Shown here: one piece after another, positions 39,242-52,067 of the stretch
Layout: each line of letters opens with the position of its first letter
Numbering within the stretch: the first letter of the stretch is position 1
Source: Oxyruncus cristatus
Taxonomy: Eukaryota; Chordata; Aves; Passeriformes; Cotingidae
Reading direction: 5' to 3'
NCBI GenBank assembly: GCA_013399855.1
Contig: VXAY01001093.1
Location: 827,505 to 891,504 of the forward strand
Length of the DNA stretch: 64,000 bases
Position numbers and translations under genes: made by a program
The notes under the pieces: model-generated
Databases searched by the model: none
Told to the model about the DNA's origin: nothing
Seen by the model: the letters and a program-made list of their open reading frames with translations, nothing else

Positions 39242-39392
39242 AAGATTAGCTCAGTTGATTAGATAGTTGGTGATAATATCAGTTGGCGATAATACCACCA
39301 AGGTTGTGTGTTCAATCCCCTTATGGGACATTCGCATAAGAGTTGGACTCGATGACCCATGCAGGTCCTTTCCAACTCAGAATATTCTGTGA
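39242..39392 (+). mobile_element. TguSINE1-like SINE (tRNA-Ile head, CR1 tail)
   Basis: The head resembles tRNA-Ile. An A-box-like TAGCTCAGTTGA lies at 39247-39258, an anticodon-arm-like GGTGATAAT and an 'ccaaggtt' segment follow, and a B-box-like GTTCAATCC lies near 39310-39318, with the expected CG decayed to CA. The tail ('agttggactcgatgaccca', 'ggtcctttccaactcag', ending attctgtga) is CR1-type, the region by which CR1 machinery would mobilise it. This architecture is that of the passerine TguSINE1 family. Unusually, 16 bp of the tRNA head are tandemly duplicated (39265-39280 and 39281-39296, 14 of 16 identical). No clear target-site duplication is visible. Confidence 0.88.
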
Positions 39393-42300
39393 AACTCTTC
39401 ATTGTTTTTTTCGTAGCAATAAAATTACACATCCCAACCAGCCTGCTCTTACCCAGCCTTCATTATTCTCTTTCAGGCAGCTACTTCCCAGCAGTATTAT
39501 AAGGAAAGCTATAGTAGGTCTGGTCTGATTCCTATGTTTCTTTTGTCCCTCTAGTATCTTTCTGAACCACTTTATTATAGCACATAATGAAATAAATCAT
39601 CTCAACTCTGTAAGGCATTTGTAAAGCATCTAGATGTTTTGTCAGACTTCCATGTCCATGACAGTTGCATTATTGAGGACCTTTTGCTTGTATGGTCTGA
39701 TTCATGTGATGTGGTATACTGCTACTCAGTGGAATTAGACTAAGGAGCTAACTTTAGTTCATACATTTTAGGTATACGTAATTATAGCACAAACATTAGT
39801 TTACTGTCACTCACTCCCTTTCTACACCTCATGCTGACGTTTCCATGAAAGTAGTGCAGATTTATTATTGAAGTTGTTAGGCTGGTCTCGCCTGGGCTGG
39901 TTAGGCTGGCCCTGCTAGTGTTTTCATTTTAATAACTGTTGAATTGATAATCACGAAAAAGAAGACACTCTGAATACAAAAATTACATAGAAAATAAAAT
40001 CAGCCATTCAGAAATGTAATTTTGCTTCCCTTTTAAGTTCATTATTTTTAAAGGTGCTAAAATGTTATGTCAGCTCAAAGAAACCTAGTCACTAGGGTTA
40101 ACTGGAAATTCTATTCTCCTAGAAGTGCTGCAGATACTTTGACAGAAATAATACCTTTTCCTTCTTTTAATTTGAATGATCTTCATTCTTTCTTCCGCCC
40201 TCAAATTTTCTCTTCAGAAAAGATCTTAAAGGAACATAGAATTCAGCAATATTTCTGGTACATGTTAGTGCTTGAATATTTTCACTTCTATATAAAGCAA
40301 ATATTAGCCTTTTAAAGGAGCCATATTTCAAGTATCAGGTGGGAAGCACAGAAGTGTTGGATGCACCTCACTGCACTGATGTTCATCCTCGACACTTTGC
40401 ACAATGTGAGAATGTTTAATATTTCCAACCCAGCCTATAGATAAGAATCTCTGGTGTCACATCACAACCGACAGTGCTGGTGTGAGATTTGTAGTAAAAC
40501 AATATTCCAGCTGTAGCTTTCATTTACAGAAATAAAACATCAGAATGGAAAGGAAGGTGTGGGGGGTAGAAGATAAACATTTTAGTCTTTTAGCACAATT
40601 TATACAAATGACAGGGAAGCCATAAAAAGTGAACATTGAAATGTAAGGAACAAACTGAGGAATTAGAGTGTAGAGCTTGTTTTTTTATTTTGGTAGTTCT
40701 TAAAACAAAAATATCCAGGTAATATTTAGCTTCTAAAGACATCCAATGCAAGCAGATCATGGAATATAAATAACCTCTTTCCTAAATAAAGTGTGTAGCA
40801 ACTACAGGGCAGGCAGTCCTACTTTTTTTCCCATCAATCATTAGAAACTTCACATGCAGGAGAAGTCTCAGGGGATATTTCTGGCTGGAAAAAAGATCCT
40901 CCCTCCTCAGTTTTAATCAGTCCATCCCATCTGTAATGGGTTTAGAAATTGTTAATGACATAAAGTGATAGTCGAATGGCTTTTTGGTCTGTCAGTATAG
41001 AGTTTCTGTGAGCTCTCTAACAAACTACTACATACATTTCTCAAAGCTTCTGGAAAACGGTCTCAATTACAAGGGAATAAATTTGATATGCTCACAATCA
41101 CAATCAGGAACTGAAAAGAAAGGCTTCCTTAATGCGGTTCTTTCAACTATAACGTACTAAGACAAATCTGTCTGTGAGGCAAACCATGTAAGAGCATTAC
41201 TAACACTTAGAATGTAGGTCTATATCATAGAATATGTAAAATACACAAACATCTGAATAACACTTAAATTTATAACATTCTGAATGCGGCAGCAATTATA
41301 AAACCTAGCATTTATGCATACAAAGTGGAATAGTTTTATAACAAACACTTTACAATATAATTGGAAGTCTGTGTGCATGAGTTTCTACCTATTTAGAAAG
41401 CATTTACTATATTCAAAGATAAATGTGGACCCAGAATCTGAAGACTTTCCTTAATCAAAACTTACTGTTTGCTGAAAAGCAATGCCTAATTTGCTCATAT
41501 TGACATTCCAAAACATTTCATTGTAAATCTGCAGAATTAAGGTCTCTGAATCTCACAATGTTGTACTGAAATAAATTATTTTGTATATTGGACCAAAGAT
41601 AACAGCTAGCAAAAGTTTAAAACATTTCATTTTGAAATGTAATACAAAACCACCAGAAGACCAAGATACTGAACGTAGCTATTAGTACTATATAAAACAA
41701 GATCAGATTCTGATCCCTCACAACCAAAACCAACTTTCCTTTTCTTTAGTTGATTAAAAAGTAATGAAATATTTTCATGAAGGAACTCAGGGTCTAGTCA
41801 ACTGTGCATGCTTTAATAATGTATGCATATTTTTGAATATGAATCATGTTAGAGAAGGTTAATAATGGATATGGAAATTAGGGTTTGCAAAGTTTTTAAA
41901 GACAAATTTTAGTCTTCCACAGCTAAGCATTCTCTATCTTATTACTTTTTTTCAGTTTTTAGAAAATTCTTTAAAGTAGTGTGACAAACTGACATTTCAA
42001 AGGCTGACATCCATGCTAAGTTTCACTAAACTGTACTGCTCTGGAGAAATGCTCCATCCTCCTCATTTGCTGACAGCCACAGATTCTTAAAAACTATCGA
42101 TAAGTGACCTCTGAAAGTCTATATACTTCTGTATTTGATTCCAAATTTTCTCCTCATGGAAATATTTCACCATATTACAATGGAAAAATAAGAAATATGA
42201 AAATATCTATTCCTGAGTAGGTACCTACAGCATGAGCTGACAGACTGTATTGTTGCTGCATGAATCTTGGTCATGTGATACTGGCAGCTGAAATCCAAAC

Positions 42301-44902
42301 AGGGAGCTTTTTCTGGACACAGGGTATTCCTTGCCTCTTAGTTAAACATCATCATCTGCAGGCAGTGATATCCCAACAATTTGATTATTTCAAACAGTAA
42401 AACCAGCATTTTAAACACCCAGTAGAGGCCAAACATTATAACGTCTTGGAAGATATCACCATATTGCTTTGCAATTGCATATTCAACAACAAAAGTTCAA
42501 CCTAATCTAGATCATTACCATAATAATCTGGGAGTGATACGGCTATCGTCATAACTCTCTGACTGTTTACACCAAAAGCTATCGCAACTCAGACAGAAGA
42601 TCTCCGGGCTCAAGTTGTGATAAACATTCTTCAGCTACTTCTCAATACCCTGGGCTTGCATAGATCCTTTAACTGTTTTTACAGATCAATAGCTAAGAAA
42701 GATCAGTATTTTCTCAGCTGAAGTCCAAAGTTACAAGTCACCTCTCACTTATGTTGCTAAAGAATACGCATTGGGACTCTTTTTTCTTTTCATAATGATT
42801 ACGAGCAATTTTAGGAATCAGTTGCTGGGTCAACTTCCTCCTGCAAAGCTCAGTTTCTCTGTATTCTCTCTTTGTTTTCTCTTCATTGGTTTCATCAGTG
42901 TAACTGTGATTTCCATTAAATTCTTGAGACTCAAACTCTGGCTTCCACTCACAGGATTTCATCTTTTTTACAGTGTACTTAGCCCTCAGCAAGAGTCTGA
43001 AGCTCCCTATACATTATGCATACCTGAATAAATCATGCCGCTCTTCTCAGTGACATCTTTTATCTAATTTTTATTCATCCTTTATTATTAGCCATAATAT
43101 TAATTCCAAAAAAAGTTAATTTTGGAAGGTAAAAACCTTGTTTTCGGGCCATTGAATTTGCTCACTTGGGTGACCTTCTATCTAAACCCTTAAGCGTTTA
43201 CTTTGACTTTTAATTTCTTCATATACTGGAGGTTGTGTGTGGGGCACAATTTGAAACTACCTCTGATTCTCTACTTTTTCTAATTCTGTTTCTGTCTTTG
43301 TTGAAGAAGAACTTAAATAAGTGATGAAACTTTTCTGTATACATATGCACTGCATTTGGTCAGCAATGTACATATCTTATGAATTTGGACACCACCACAG
43401 TCGCAGTTATTTGGTTCCATGTAAAAGCATAGCTATCCTTAGCAACAGTAGGGAAAAAATCCTTAGAAGCTAAACTGGAAATATTTATCTTATTCACTAT
43501 GAATAAAATCAAAAAGGAAGGAAATTTGTACCAAGGAAGTGAAATATGACATTTTCTAGCAAATTTGAGTTTTAGGTTAGAGATTATTATTTTTTTTAAA
43601 AAATCTTCTCTTTGTGTTGCATTTTCTGTATCTTCTGTCATCCTGCAATAATTATAAACAAGGTAAATTAAATATAAGAGGTCTCTTTTTAATTCTTTAT
43701 TTTTTAGGTATTCTGATTCTCTATAAACAGGAGGTAAAAATTCAAGAAATCTGAATCAAGTCACTATTATGTTGAACTCAGCAGCCAATACTGTTTCTTC
43801 TAGTATTGTTTAGACCAGTAAAACACAGTGAGAACCATATTGTCAAGAATTCCCTGGTTATTGCCATATGTACTGCTCTGTTAGGATTTTTTTTTTTGTG
43901 GATATAGCACAGAAGTTCTGCTTTATCTTACAGTGTTATGTTATTTTAAAAGATATTAAAATTTTTTCCTAATGCTGTCTTCCTTCACTTGTTATTCTCA
44001 TTTCTCATCATTCCTTCAGAAACATTCTTTGAAACCTCCTCCCATTCCAGTCTCCTTCTTTCAGTCTATTTTTCCTACTACTCTGCCCTTGATCAGCAGT
44101 TTTTCACTCTTTGCACCTCGCTCCTTATGTCAGGATCTCACAATCCTAGCTGTTGACTAAACACCTACCCACATCCAGCATTGTGACCTACCTTTCTGAT
44201 CTCTCATGAATGTGTAGCTGGCACTTTAAATTAGCATGATCAAAACAGACCTTTTTATTTCCACATTAAGCCTTCCTGCTTACTAAGTTCTCTCAACACC
44301 TAGACCACCCCTTACTTGATGTTAAACAGCTTCAAAATTTGCATCAAAATTTGCACATCAATTTTATTTATAGGAAATTCTGTTAAAATTTTTTAAAAGG
44401 AATATTGACTCTTAAATCTCAAGTCTACTTTAATATCCACAGAAACATTTCTATTTCACACTGATTAAATATTGCGAGGTTAGACCTTGATCTTTTTTTG
44501 GTAAGCTTTGTTCAGTTTGTTACTTTGCTCTCCTATGTCTCTGGTTGCTGCCTGGCTTTCTTTCCAGCCTACCATGACCTTTTTGATATCTAAGTTTTAA
44601 ACTCTTTAAACGTCAGACAATGTCTTGCTTTTAGATGACAGAATAGTTTACTACAACAGGAACATCATTTTTTTTCTAAAATTCTGAAATAAAATTGTAC
44701 AAATAAATAAAAAATGAACTGTGAGAACTAAGTTCATTATCTTGATTTAGAGTTCTATTCTAAACTGAACTTTGGAAAAATTTAAAAATTATCAAATGAT
44801 AATATAAAGGTAAATGAAAGAGTCCTATGGAGTAACTCCTGGTGGAAGAAACAGAAATCCTATAGACAGCCTTGATTTATGGTAAGCCTTATTTGGAAAA
44901 TT
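39393..44902. other. Unique AT-rich DNA, no gene recognised
   Basis: No transposon, RNA gene or splice-bounded open segment of note. Open frames below 95 codons are scattered on both strands. The far right part would be 3' UTR if the candidate exon at 44903-44993 (minus) is real. A minus-strand AATAAA-type signal lies near 44362-44367. Confidence 0.5.
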
Positions 44903-44993
44903 TCAACGTTTGTTGTACTGACCCTCAGCAAAAGGCTCTATTTCATCTTCAAATTCTTGTGACGTGCTATACGGTGACCTCCTACTCAGATCT
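44903..44993 (-). other. Candidate terminal coding exon (unconfirmed)
   Basis: On the minus strand a good acceptor (ctcctgtatttctttcag) opens a segment whose second-phase frame reads 29 codons to a TGA (44903-44905). The peptide starts DLSRRSPYSTSQEFEDE and ends IEPFAEGQYNKR, a hydrophilic, mixed-charge C-terminus typical of real proteins. The segment keeps several CpG dinucleotides (ccg, acg, cgt) in a CpG-poor setting. The first frame has an early TAG. Because the first base completes a codon, the preceding exon must end in phase 2. I could not identify that exon or the gene. Confidence 0.25.
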
Positions 44994-45908
44994 CTGAAAG
45001 AAATACAGGAGATGTTAATATTTTTTCTTCCCTTCTCTATGACAGTGACATTTTATGTTAATTTCATCGGCTCCTTGAGCTCTCAAAGCCAAAACATTCT
45101 GTGGGAGGCAGAATGATGTCACTTTAGTCATAGCATAATTTTTCAGCTGCTAGAACAAGACATATTGTGGCATATTCTTCAGTACTTTTAAAAAGTAGTG
45201 AAATATAAACTTAAGGTGATATATTTATTCATGAGGGGGTTACACTGCCTTTTTCAGCTTTTGGAGCTAAATAGCAGGTTTAAAGTGACATCATTCCTCC
45301 TCCACCAAATATTTTTGCTTTGAAGCCTAAGTAGACCAAATAACCTTGACCAAATAATATGGTTTCCTTTTATTATAACTACAAGAAGGTAACTTCAAAT
45401 ATGATTTTGTGTTGCATTTGAGTCACTAATTTAATTTAAATGCCATGCAGAAGAAACTATCCATAGGCTAAATTGGTCATTTTGTTAGCAAGTCAAAAAT
45501 AAAATGTAAGTAAAAGCACTAAAATTCTCCTACGACTAAACAATTTAGAACTAGTAATCATCACAATCATCACAGAGGATACAATAAACAACTGATGCAT
45601 TGCTGGCTCTATGCTGGAGCCAGGGAAAAACAAAAAACAATGGGCCTCTCTAGTCAGATTATCAACAGAAACACACACAAAAAATTGGCTTCTTATTTGG
45701 ATTAATCCAGAAAACATTCCAAGCTCCTGTGGTGACAATAGAGTAATGAATCATGATTAAGGAATGCATTTTGAACTCAGTGTTCTCCCCAACGTATCCA
45801 CTTCTACTGTCATCTGTTCATGGAGCATTAGGTGCTACCTGCTCCAGGTAAGCTGAGAGGTCACAGTCTCTGAGCGTGTGACAGTGAATGATTGCACAGT
45901 GATATCAC

Positions 45909-45983
45909 CTAGGCACTAAGGTAGGCATGATCTGTACAGTTTGGCCACTTATCCCTCTTGTCTCTTATGGTATCCTCACACTC
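45909..45983 (-). other. Candidate exon (unconfirmed)
   Basis: The minus-strand acceptor is very strong (cttatctctcccttggtacttcag) and the right border is tag|gtgata. One frame is open for 24 codons (ECEDTIRDKRDKWPNCTDHA plus YLSA) and ends in TAG exactly at the donor. It could be a terminal exon, an untranslated exon or a decoy. Its phase does not simply join to the candidate at 44903-44993. Confidence 0.15.
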
Positions 45984-46386
45984 CTGAAGTACCAAGGGAG
46001 AGATAAGAATAGGCAGGTAGACAATAAAACCAAGCCCTCACAAACAGCTCCCTGTTTTCTCAATTCAGATATTGTTTTTCTGTTTCATTTGCAGGGAACA
46101 AACTTTCATGTGAGACTCAGCATATGCTTCCTAACTCAACAAAGATGTGTTAGTAAAGGGACAAGTGAATATTTACCGTCTTTACTATGTATTTGTAAAA
46201 TGATATGCTACCTGCAGACTAACAGAATATACTATGAGATCCAGGAAGCATCAAAACTCTTGGCAGCATTAGTGTTTCTTTGTGCTCAGGGGAGTTAAAA
46301 CAGTCTCTTTTGTTGATTACTCTGACAAAAGTTTTCCTTATAATTTCTCTCCTTTCCAGCATACTTGCACTGCAATGCCTAAATTT

Positions 46387-46400
46387 AAAAAAAAAAAAAA
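46387..46400. repeat. A homopolymer (14 nt)
   Basis: Fourteen A are followed by taataaaaac and a run of seven C, a low-complexity patch with no associated gene remnant. Confidence 0.9.
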
Positions 46401-46986
46401 TAATAAAAACAACCCCCCCAACATAAAACCTTAAAAAATACCCCAACGCCTAAAAAGTTGGTAAATTTTGTAACTTAAAACACAAGATTATTTCAAAGAC
46501 CATGGTTTGTATAAGGAGGTAATGCTGTTGTACTTTAAATGACCAATAAATTTTTATTGTATTCTCTCTTTACTAGTAATATAATTTGAATACTGAATAT
46601 TTTCTATTAGACATATGGATAGGGTATTTTTTCAATCACTAACATATCTGATGTGATAACTCAGGATGATCTTCTATTACTCGAGTATAATTAGCGAGAA
46701 AAAAAGTTGTGCATCTTTTTTTCATAGAAGTACATACAACACTTCTATGTACAAGGTTGAATTATGTTGTTATGGGATTTTTTTTCACCTATTTGAACTA
46801 ATAATGATTCAGAACCAAATTTTGATTTTCAACTTTGCAGCTCATTTTGAAATCTACATCTGGATCTACATAGCCCTTAACTATAATGTTTTAAATCCTC
46901 TTCAAGTCTATAACTTTCCACAAGACGGTCCAGTGGAAAGATATTCAAAATGGTTAAATTCCAGGCATGTAACTCTTCCTAAGTGA

Positions 46987-49900
46987 AGTTTCATGTGAGC
47001 AACTCCTAGACAGTAATATTCTTAAAATGGAAGGGTCATTCAAAGTAACTAAAAAAGTGTCCCTGGTTATTGAAAGTATGGATGTTTCGTAGAGTGCATA
47101 ATTATTACCTGTAATAATTTTTCTCTTATAAAGTGTCACACAGACTATATACTAATGGGTAAACTGTACTCACTAACCTTTAAATACTTTACCCTTTTGT
47201 ACAAAGACTGAGCATTATTAGGTAATGAAAAAGTGTATGAGAAAGTAGTAGATTATTTATGATAGAAACAAAATGAAACTAATGGGACAAGATTTGAAAG
47301 CTGTGATGCATGAAAGGTGCTATAGAGGCAGCTTTGGCACCCTGACAAAAAAAGATAAAGACTCAGTGGGAAGCAACAGTGTGAACATGACTATGAAGAA
47401 GAAAGAATAGATTTAGTGAATGAATCCTTACCATCTGGTGTTTATTTAATACACAATGAAGGTCAAATGGCTAGTGATCCCTTTTTCTATAGTCCAGTGA
47501 CCAAAAGAATGGGAAGAATCAATGAATTTATCAATATGTCTGGAAATGTTTTAACATATGATCTGATTGAGTCAATATTATTGAAGCAACATGTTCATTA
47601 CTATTTCAAGTATGGTTTGGAAAAAGCTCTGTGGACAAGAAGTGCATTTTTTCCCCTCTATCAGAAGTTCTATCAAAATGCACTTCATTATGTAAAAGCA
47701 GATGCACTTAAAGAAATAGCATTTATCTGGTAACATTCAAGAGGCTTGCAGAACAAAATTATACCTTGCAAGTCAGCAAAAGAGTTAGTTTGTGCTAAGC
47801 TCTGTGAAATATTTTCTTCCTTTGTTTCATTCTTTCCTTTATTTTCTGATTGAATTGAATACATGTCTGTTTTATGTAACTATACTACTGCGAGTTATCA
47901 GATTTATTGCAACATGTTTATTAAGCATTATACGTAAACAGCATACACTAAATAAATCTTATGTGTATTTAACAGTATTATTTTACATAACTTTCCATCT
48001 TCTTGGAGGTTCTAGCATTTCTACGCTTTTCTTCTCCATACTATAGTGCAACTGCCCTTTGCTTACTGGAGTTCTCTTAGCTATTAGATTATTACTGAGA
48101 TAGTAAATCTGGTAAAAAAACTAAGAATATAAAAGACTGTTGAAAAAATAAGCAGTTAAATGGTTAAAAACATTCTTATATCAACATCCAAAGCAGACAA
48201 TGCTAAAAGACATTTATGTCATAAATATCATTTAAGACTGTATACCCTTAAAACACCCTTCAAACACCCTTACAAATTTGGAAAGGAACTAACTTGGTGT
48301 ATGCAAAATTAACACTGCAACTCCTGACTCCCATTTTCGTCTCTATCCTCCATTTGTTTTCTGTCCTTAGGTAAATATTATTTATTTTTAAACTATTTTC
48401 AATGTGAGTATAATAAAAATATGGCACAGGATCATAGTAGCTGCTCATTTTTAATAATGTGCTTTGATACCCTTAGACTGAAAAAAACCATGTACATGCT
48501 ACTTCAACATTGACCTCATTTCTGATGACCAAAAATCTCCAAAGAATCTTCCTTTTAATTAGGACATTAATAATCTTAAATTAGAATTAAAATGTAGATT
48601 TTATTATGACTTTTCATTAATGTAGTATGTTGTGGCAAATAATTCATAGTTAACTATATACACAACTTATTTGTTCTGCCCTTCTATTTCACAAATGAAA
48701 TTTAGCTCTCATTTGTATAATATTTTAACTCAAAAGTTATAAATACAAGAAAACTAGAAATAGCAAATAGATCCTGCCCCCTACTGGTGAAAATCCCACT
48801 CTACTTAACTGGATATATGGCAATAGATAGCTAGCATGGTAACCCATAGAGTACTTCCATCTCAAGGTATTTACAAGGTTCTTAAATAAGCAGGATTAAA
48901 AATACAGATTTAAATATGAATCAGTCCCCTATTAAAATCTGAAACGGTAAATGAAACAAAGCTAAAGAAGATCTTAGAAAATAATTTGGAAAACATGGAC
49001 AAAACTCAAGCACCAATGACTACTTATCAAATGTCTTCCTCACTCTTAGTCATATCTTATCCATCCTCTTTCCCTCTACTTATGTTATATTACGAGTTAT
49101 TTAATCTATAATGTCTCTTATTATATTGAAAAATGGCTGACATCAATTAACACCTATGCAATATACCAGTCTACACTGGAATCAGCCAGAGAAATTAATG
49201 ATGTATGCTCATCTGGTTTCTCAGCTCCAGATAAACACATTTTTCATACCTTAAGACACCTTTCAATGCTTCTGATGAAAACATTCTTAAGTATAACTAG
49301 GATTCTTCTTGCACAATCAACCAAATCTTTTCTTTTTTCCATTCCTTTTCTTTTTTTTTTCTCTCCCTCATTTTGTCTTGATAACATGTTTTTTTCTCAG
49401 AACCAATCCAGGATAGACAATTGTGAGATATCCTTTTAATTACTCTAATATAATTAATTCTAGGTTCTCTAAGCACTCTGCCTTGTTTGACCCAGCAGAA
49501 CATGCCAAAAGCCTTTTTTAATCACCAAAGGAAGATACTAGTTGCATAAGCTCTTTCCTTGCAAGCCCTGGGATATTTACACCCAAGAAATCCCAAACAA
49601 ATTTAATTAATTGTCGTTTTCCTACCCTTTATTCACATTATAATTTCTGAAACATTCACTGTTCATCAGCACATGTAGCTGACTCTTCTCTGTTACTATG
49701 TTGAGGAGGACACAGCTAAGGATCTGATTTTACAGTGCTCCCACTCCTTCCAGGGGACTAGCTCATAGTATGAGAAAAGATAATGAACCACAAGGCAAGA
49801 TATATAATTTTCTGTCTTTTTTCCTAGTGAGAGCTTTCAGTAGTAATGGTGAAAGGCAGTTCACAAAATGTCATCTGTTCACACTTTATTACTTCAAAGG

Positions 49901-52020
49901 GAAGATGTGCAAGAACAGAGGGTTTGTAGGGTAAAATCAGGCCCAAATTCAGAATCCCTTTAACTGTTCCTCCTTGGTCTCTCAGTCATTTATAATTTCA
50001 CTTCTGCTGCAGAGAGGAGGGATCTCTGCTTATTCCTTTGCAGTATTATATACCAGCAACATATTTCAGCTCAATCAACAAATTTCAGTGTCAGCAGCAG
50101 GTGACAGGTTTCTTGTTCTTAAGATTGTCCTAATGACACTTTCTGTTGCTGTTGCTTAGGTTTATGTTTATGCAAGTGCTGTGAATGTGAGGTGTTAATC
50201 AGCAGCTCTAATTACTAGGGTGGAATGAACATTCTAGGATTCAGTTCATTTGGTTTTCATAAACAAGGTTTACCTGAGGCTTTGTTCACACAGAAGTGAA
50301 TTCAAAATGATAGAAAGCCAGCCTAAAGCCCCTTGAAATCATCTTTAGTCTACGTGGTACCTTGTTGGTAATTTTAGGTGAAATTGGATTTTTTTCATCA
50401 GAAGAAAAACGGAAAATTGGTAGTCATTGAGCCAGAAAAAGCTTCTTGAAATTAGTTAAATTCCTACCTATTGGAATAGCATTTTCTACAACAGCAGTTC
50501 AGGAGCCAAGGAAGATTTGGAAAATCTGGAAAGCTAATGATCTGATTTCCATGGCCGCTCTACAGCAAAGAATGGGGGAAAAGGGGCTTGTAAATCACTG
50601 AAATGATCCTGGCAAACTCCCATGGATATGGAGATTATATAGGTATAAAGGATTGATGAAAAATTTAAAATTTGGCACAGCTTTCATATTTGGCGATGGG
50701 TAAAACACTGTATGTTCACAAAAAAATTACTAATCTGGAATGTACTTATGTGCCTTTCTAGAACAAAATTCAGTTTACCATGCATATGGTACTTTAGTGA
50801 TTGTATAGGAATTCATAAATACATTTATCATGGATGCAGCACCCATATTTTGCATTGTCCTAAAGTCAAATATAATTTAGGTAAAGATTTATTAAATATC
50901 TCCAAAAGGCCCACATATTTAAATACATATTATCTCCAGATAATTTGTTTGGAGTTTCAGAATAAACATTTCAATGGCTTAGTGCATGAGAATAAACAAG
51001 TGTATAATGAGGTGGATTAAAGAGTAAATCCCAAAGTTTGTAAATATATTAGTACACATTTAGGTGAGTGTGATTATACCATCTTTTATGGAGTAGCCAA
51101 ACATTGCTAACATATGAAAAGCTCTACATTTCTAGATTGTTAAAAAGTACAAATGCAGCTGTTGTTTAATTTATTCCAAGAAATGAAGAAGAAGATGCAA
51201 AGGAAGAGGCTTCTAGGAACTAGGAAAGCCAACCTACATGCATCCCAAAAATACTTTACAATCTAGTGCTGTCACTGGCAATATTTACGATGTATTGTAT
51301 TCCCCTTACCATCCCATTTCCTACTGTTTTAAGTCTGAAGCACGGGCTGACTAGACCTGGGGCATACTAGGAGACCGGATAAGAAGATAATATTCTCCTT
51401 TTGTTACAAGAGGAAAGATTTGTCGCTGGTCTTTTCCTTAGTTCCCATTGAAATTTTTCAAATAAGTTCTCAGCATCTGATAATACAGAATCCTAAATCT
51501 CTTTAAACTTTTACCACAGGTTACATATCTGTTTCTTGCACCAATCCGCATGAAATAACAAGTGGGTATCATATCCATAAAAACCAAGTATGAATAATAT
51601 CTCGAACCATTATATCCAAAATGTTTATTATTTTTTTTCTTCCTTAGTGCTGAAGATGATAAAGAGCACCTTCCTCTTACTGTGGGATACTATATGCTTC
51701 TCCTACTTTGGCTCATGTGTTAAAAGTTTTTTGATCAGCTAAATCAGTAGTTAGACCCACTCATTATCCAAATTATTCAGATGATGTAGCATTTTGTTTC
51801 AGGATGACCAGTGCATTTTTGTTTTATTCTCATGATGTGAATCCCAGAACAAAACTCCATTCTCTTCATCTCCAGTCTGATCACCCCACAGGGTTTATAA
51901 CCCACTATCCTGCACAGTTTCAGTTCGGTACCACTGGCATCCATTCTTTGAATATTGTTTCCAGATATATGCTGTACTTAGGGCCACCAAGAGTACTTGG
52001 AAAAGATCCTTTCTCATAAT
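46987..52020. other. Unique AT-rich DNA with a long chance-type frame
   Basis: No transposon or RNA gene is recognised. A frame open from 47359 to a TAA at 47731 (about 124 codons, plus strand, GTG or ATG starts only inside) gives a plausible-looking but unrecognised peptide. A second frame upstream (47249-47407) overlaps it. Both are within chance expectation. Confidence 0.45.
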
Positions 52021-52023
52021 AGA

Positions 52024-52067
52024 AGCTCAAGATATCTTGAGCTCTTCCACTCTTCATGGAGTGGAAG
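52024..52067. other. Adjacent perfect palindrome and hairpin
   Basis: A 20-bp perfect palindrome centred on gatatc (52024-52043) abuts a second inverted repeat with 9-bp arms, cttccactc at 52044-52052 and gagtggaag at 52059-52067, around a 6-nt loop. The two structures share no bases and together form a 44-bp fold-back block. It has no poly-T end like a Pol III terminator, and no gene is next to it. Confidence 0.88.

Noticed and set aside
39242..39332. Functional tRNA-Ile gene
   Set aside because: The 16-bp insertion, decayed B-box, broken acceptor stem and CR1 tail show it is a SINE head, not a tRNA gene.
45927..46298. 123-codon plus-strand open frame with an internal acceptor-like site near 46094
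   Set aside because: No donor follows, the composition is AT-driven, and no domain is recognised.
46666..46986. 106-codon plus-strand frame rich in Phe, Ile and Tyr
   Set aside because: Typical translation of AT-rich DNA. Apparent hydrophobic stretches come from T-rich codons, not a credible membrane protein.
51310..51366. 57-bp minus-strand segment with good acceptor and donor, open for 19 codons
   Set aside because: Short, unrecognised, and its phase does not join the downstream minus-strand candidates. Treated as a likely pseudo-exon.
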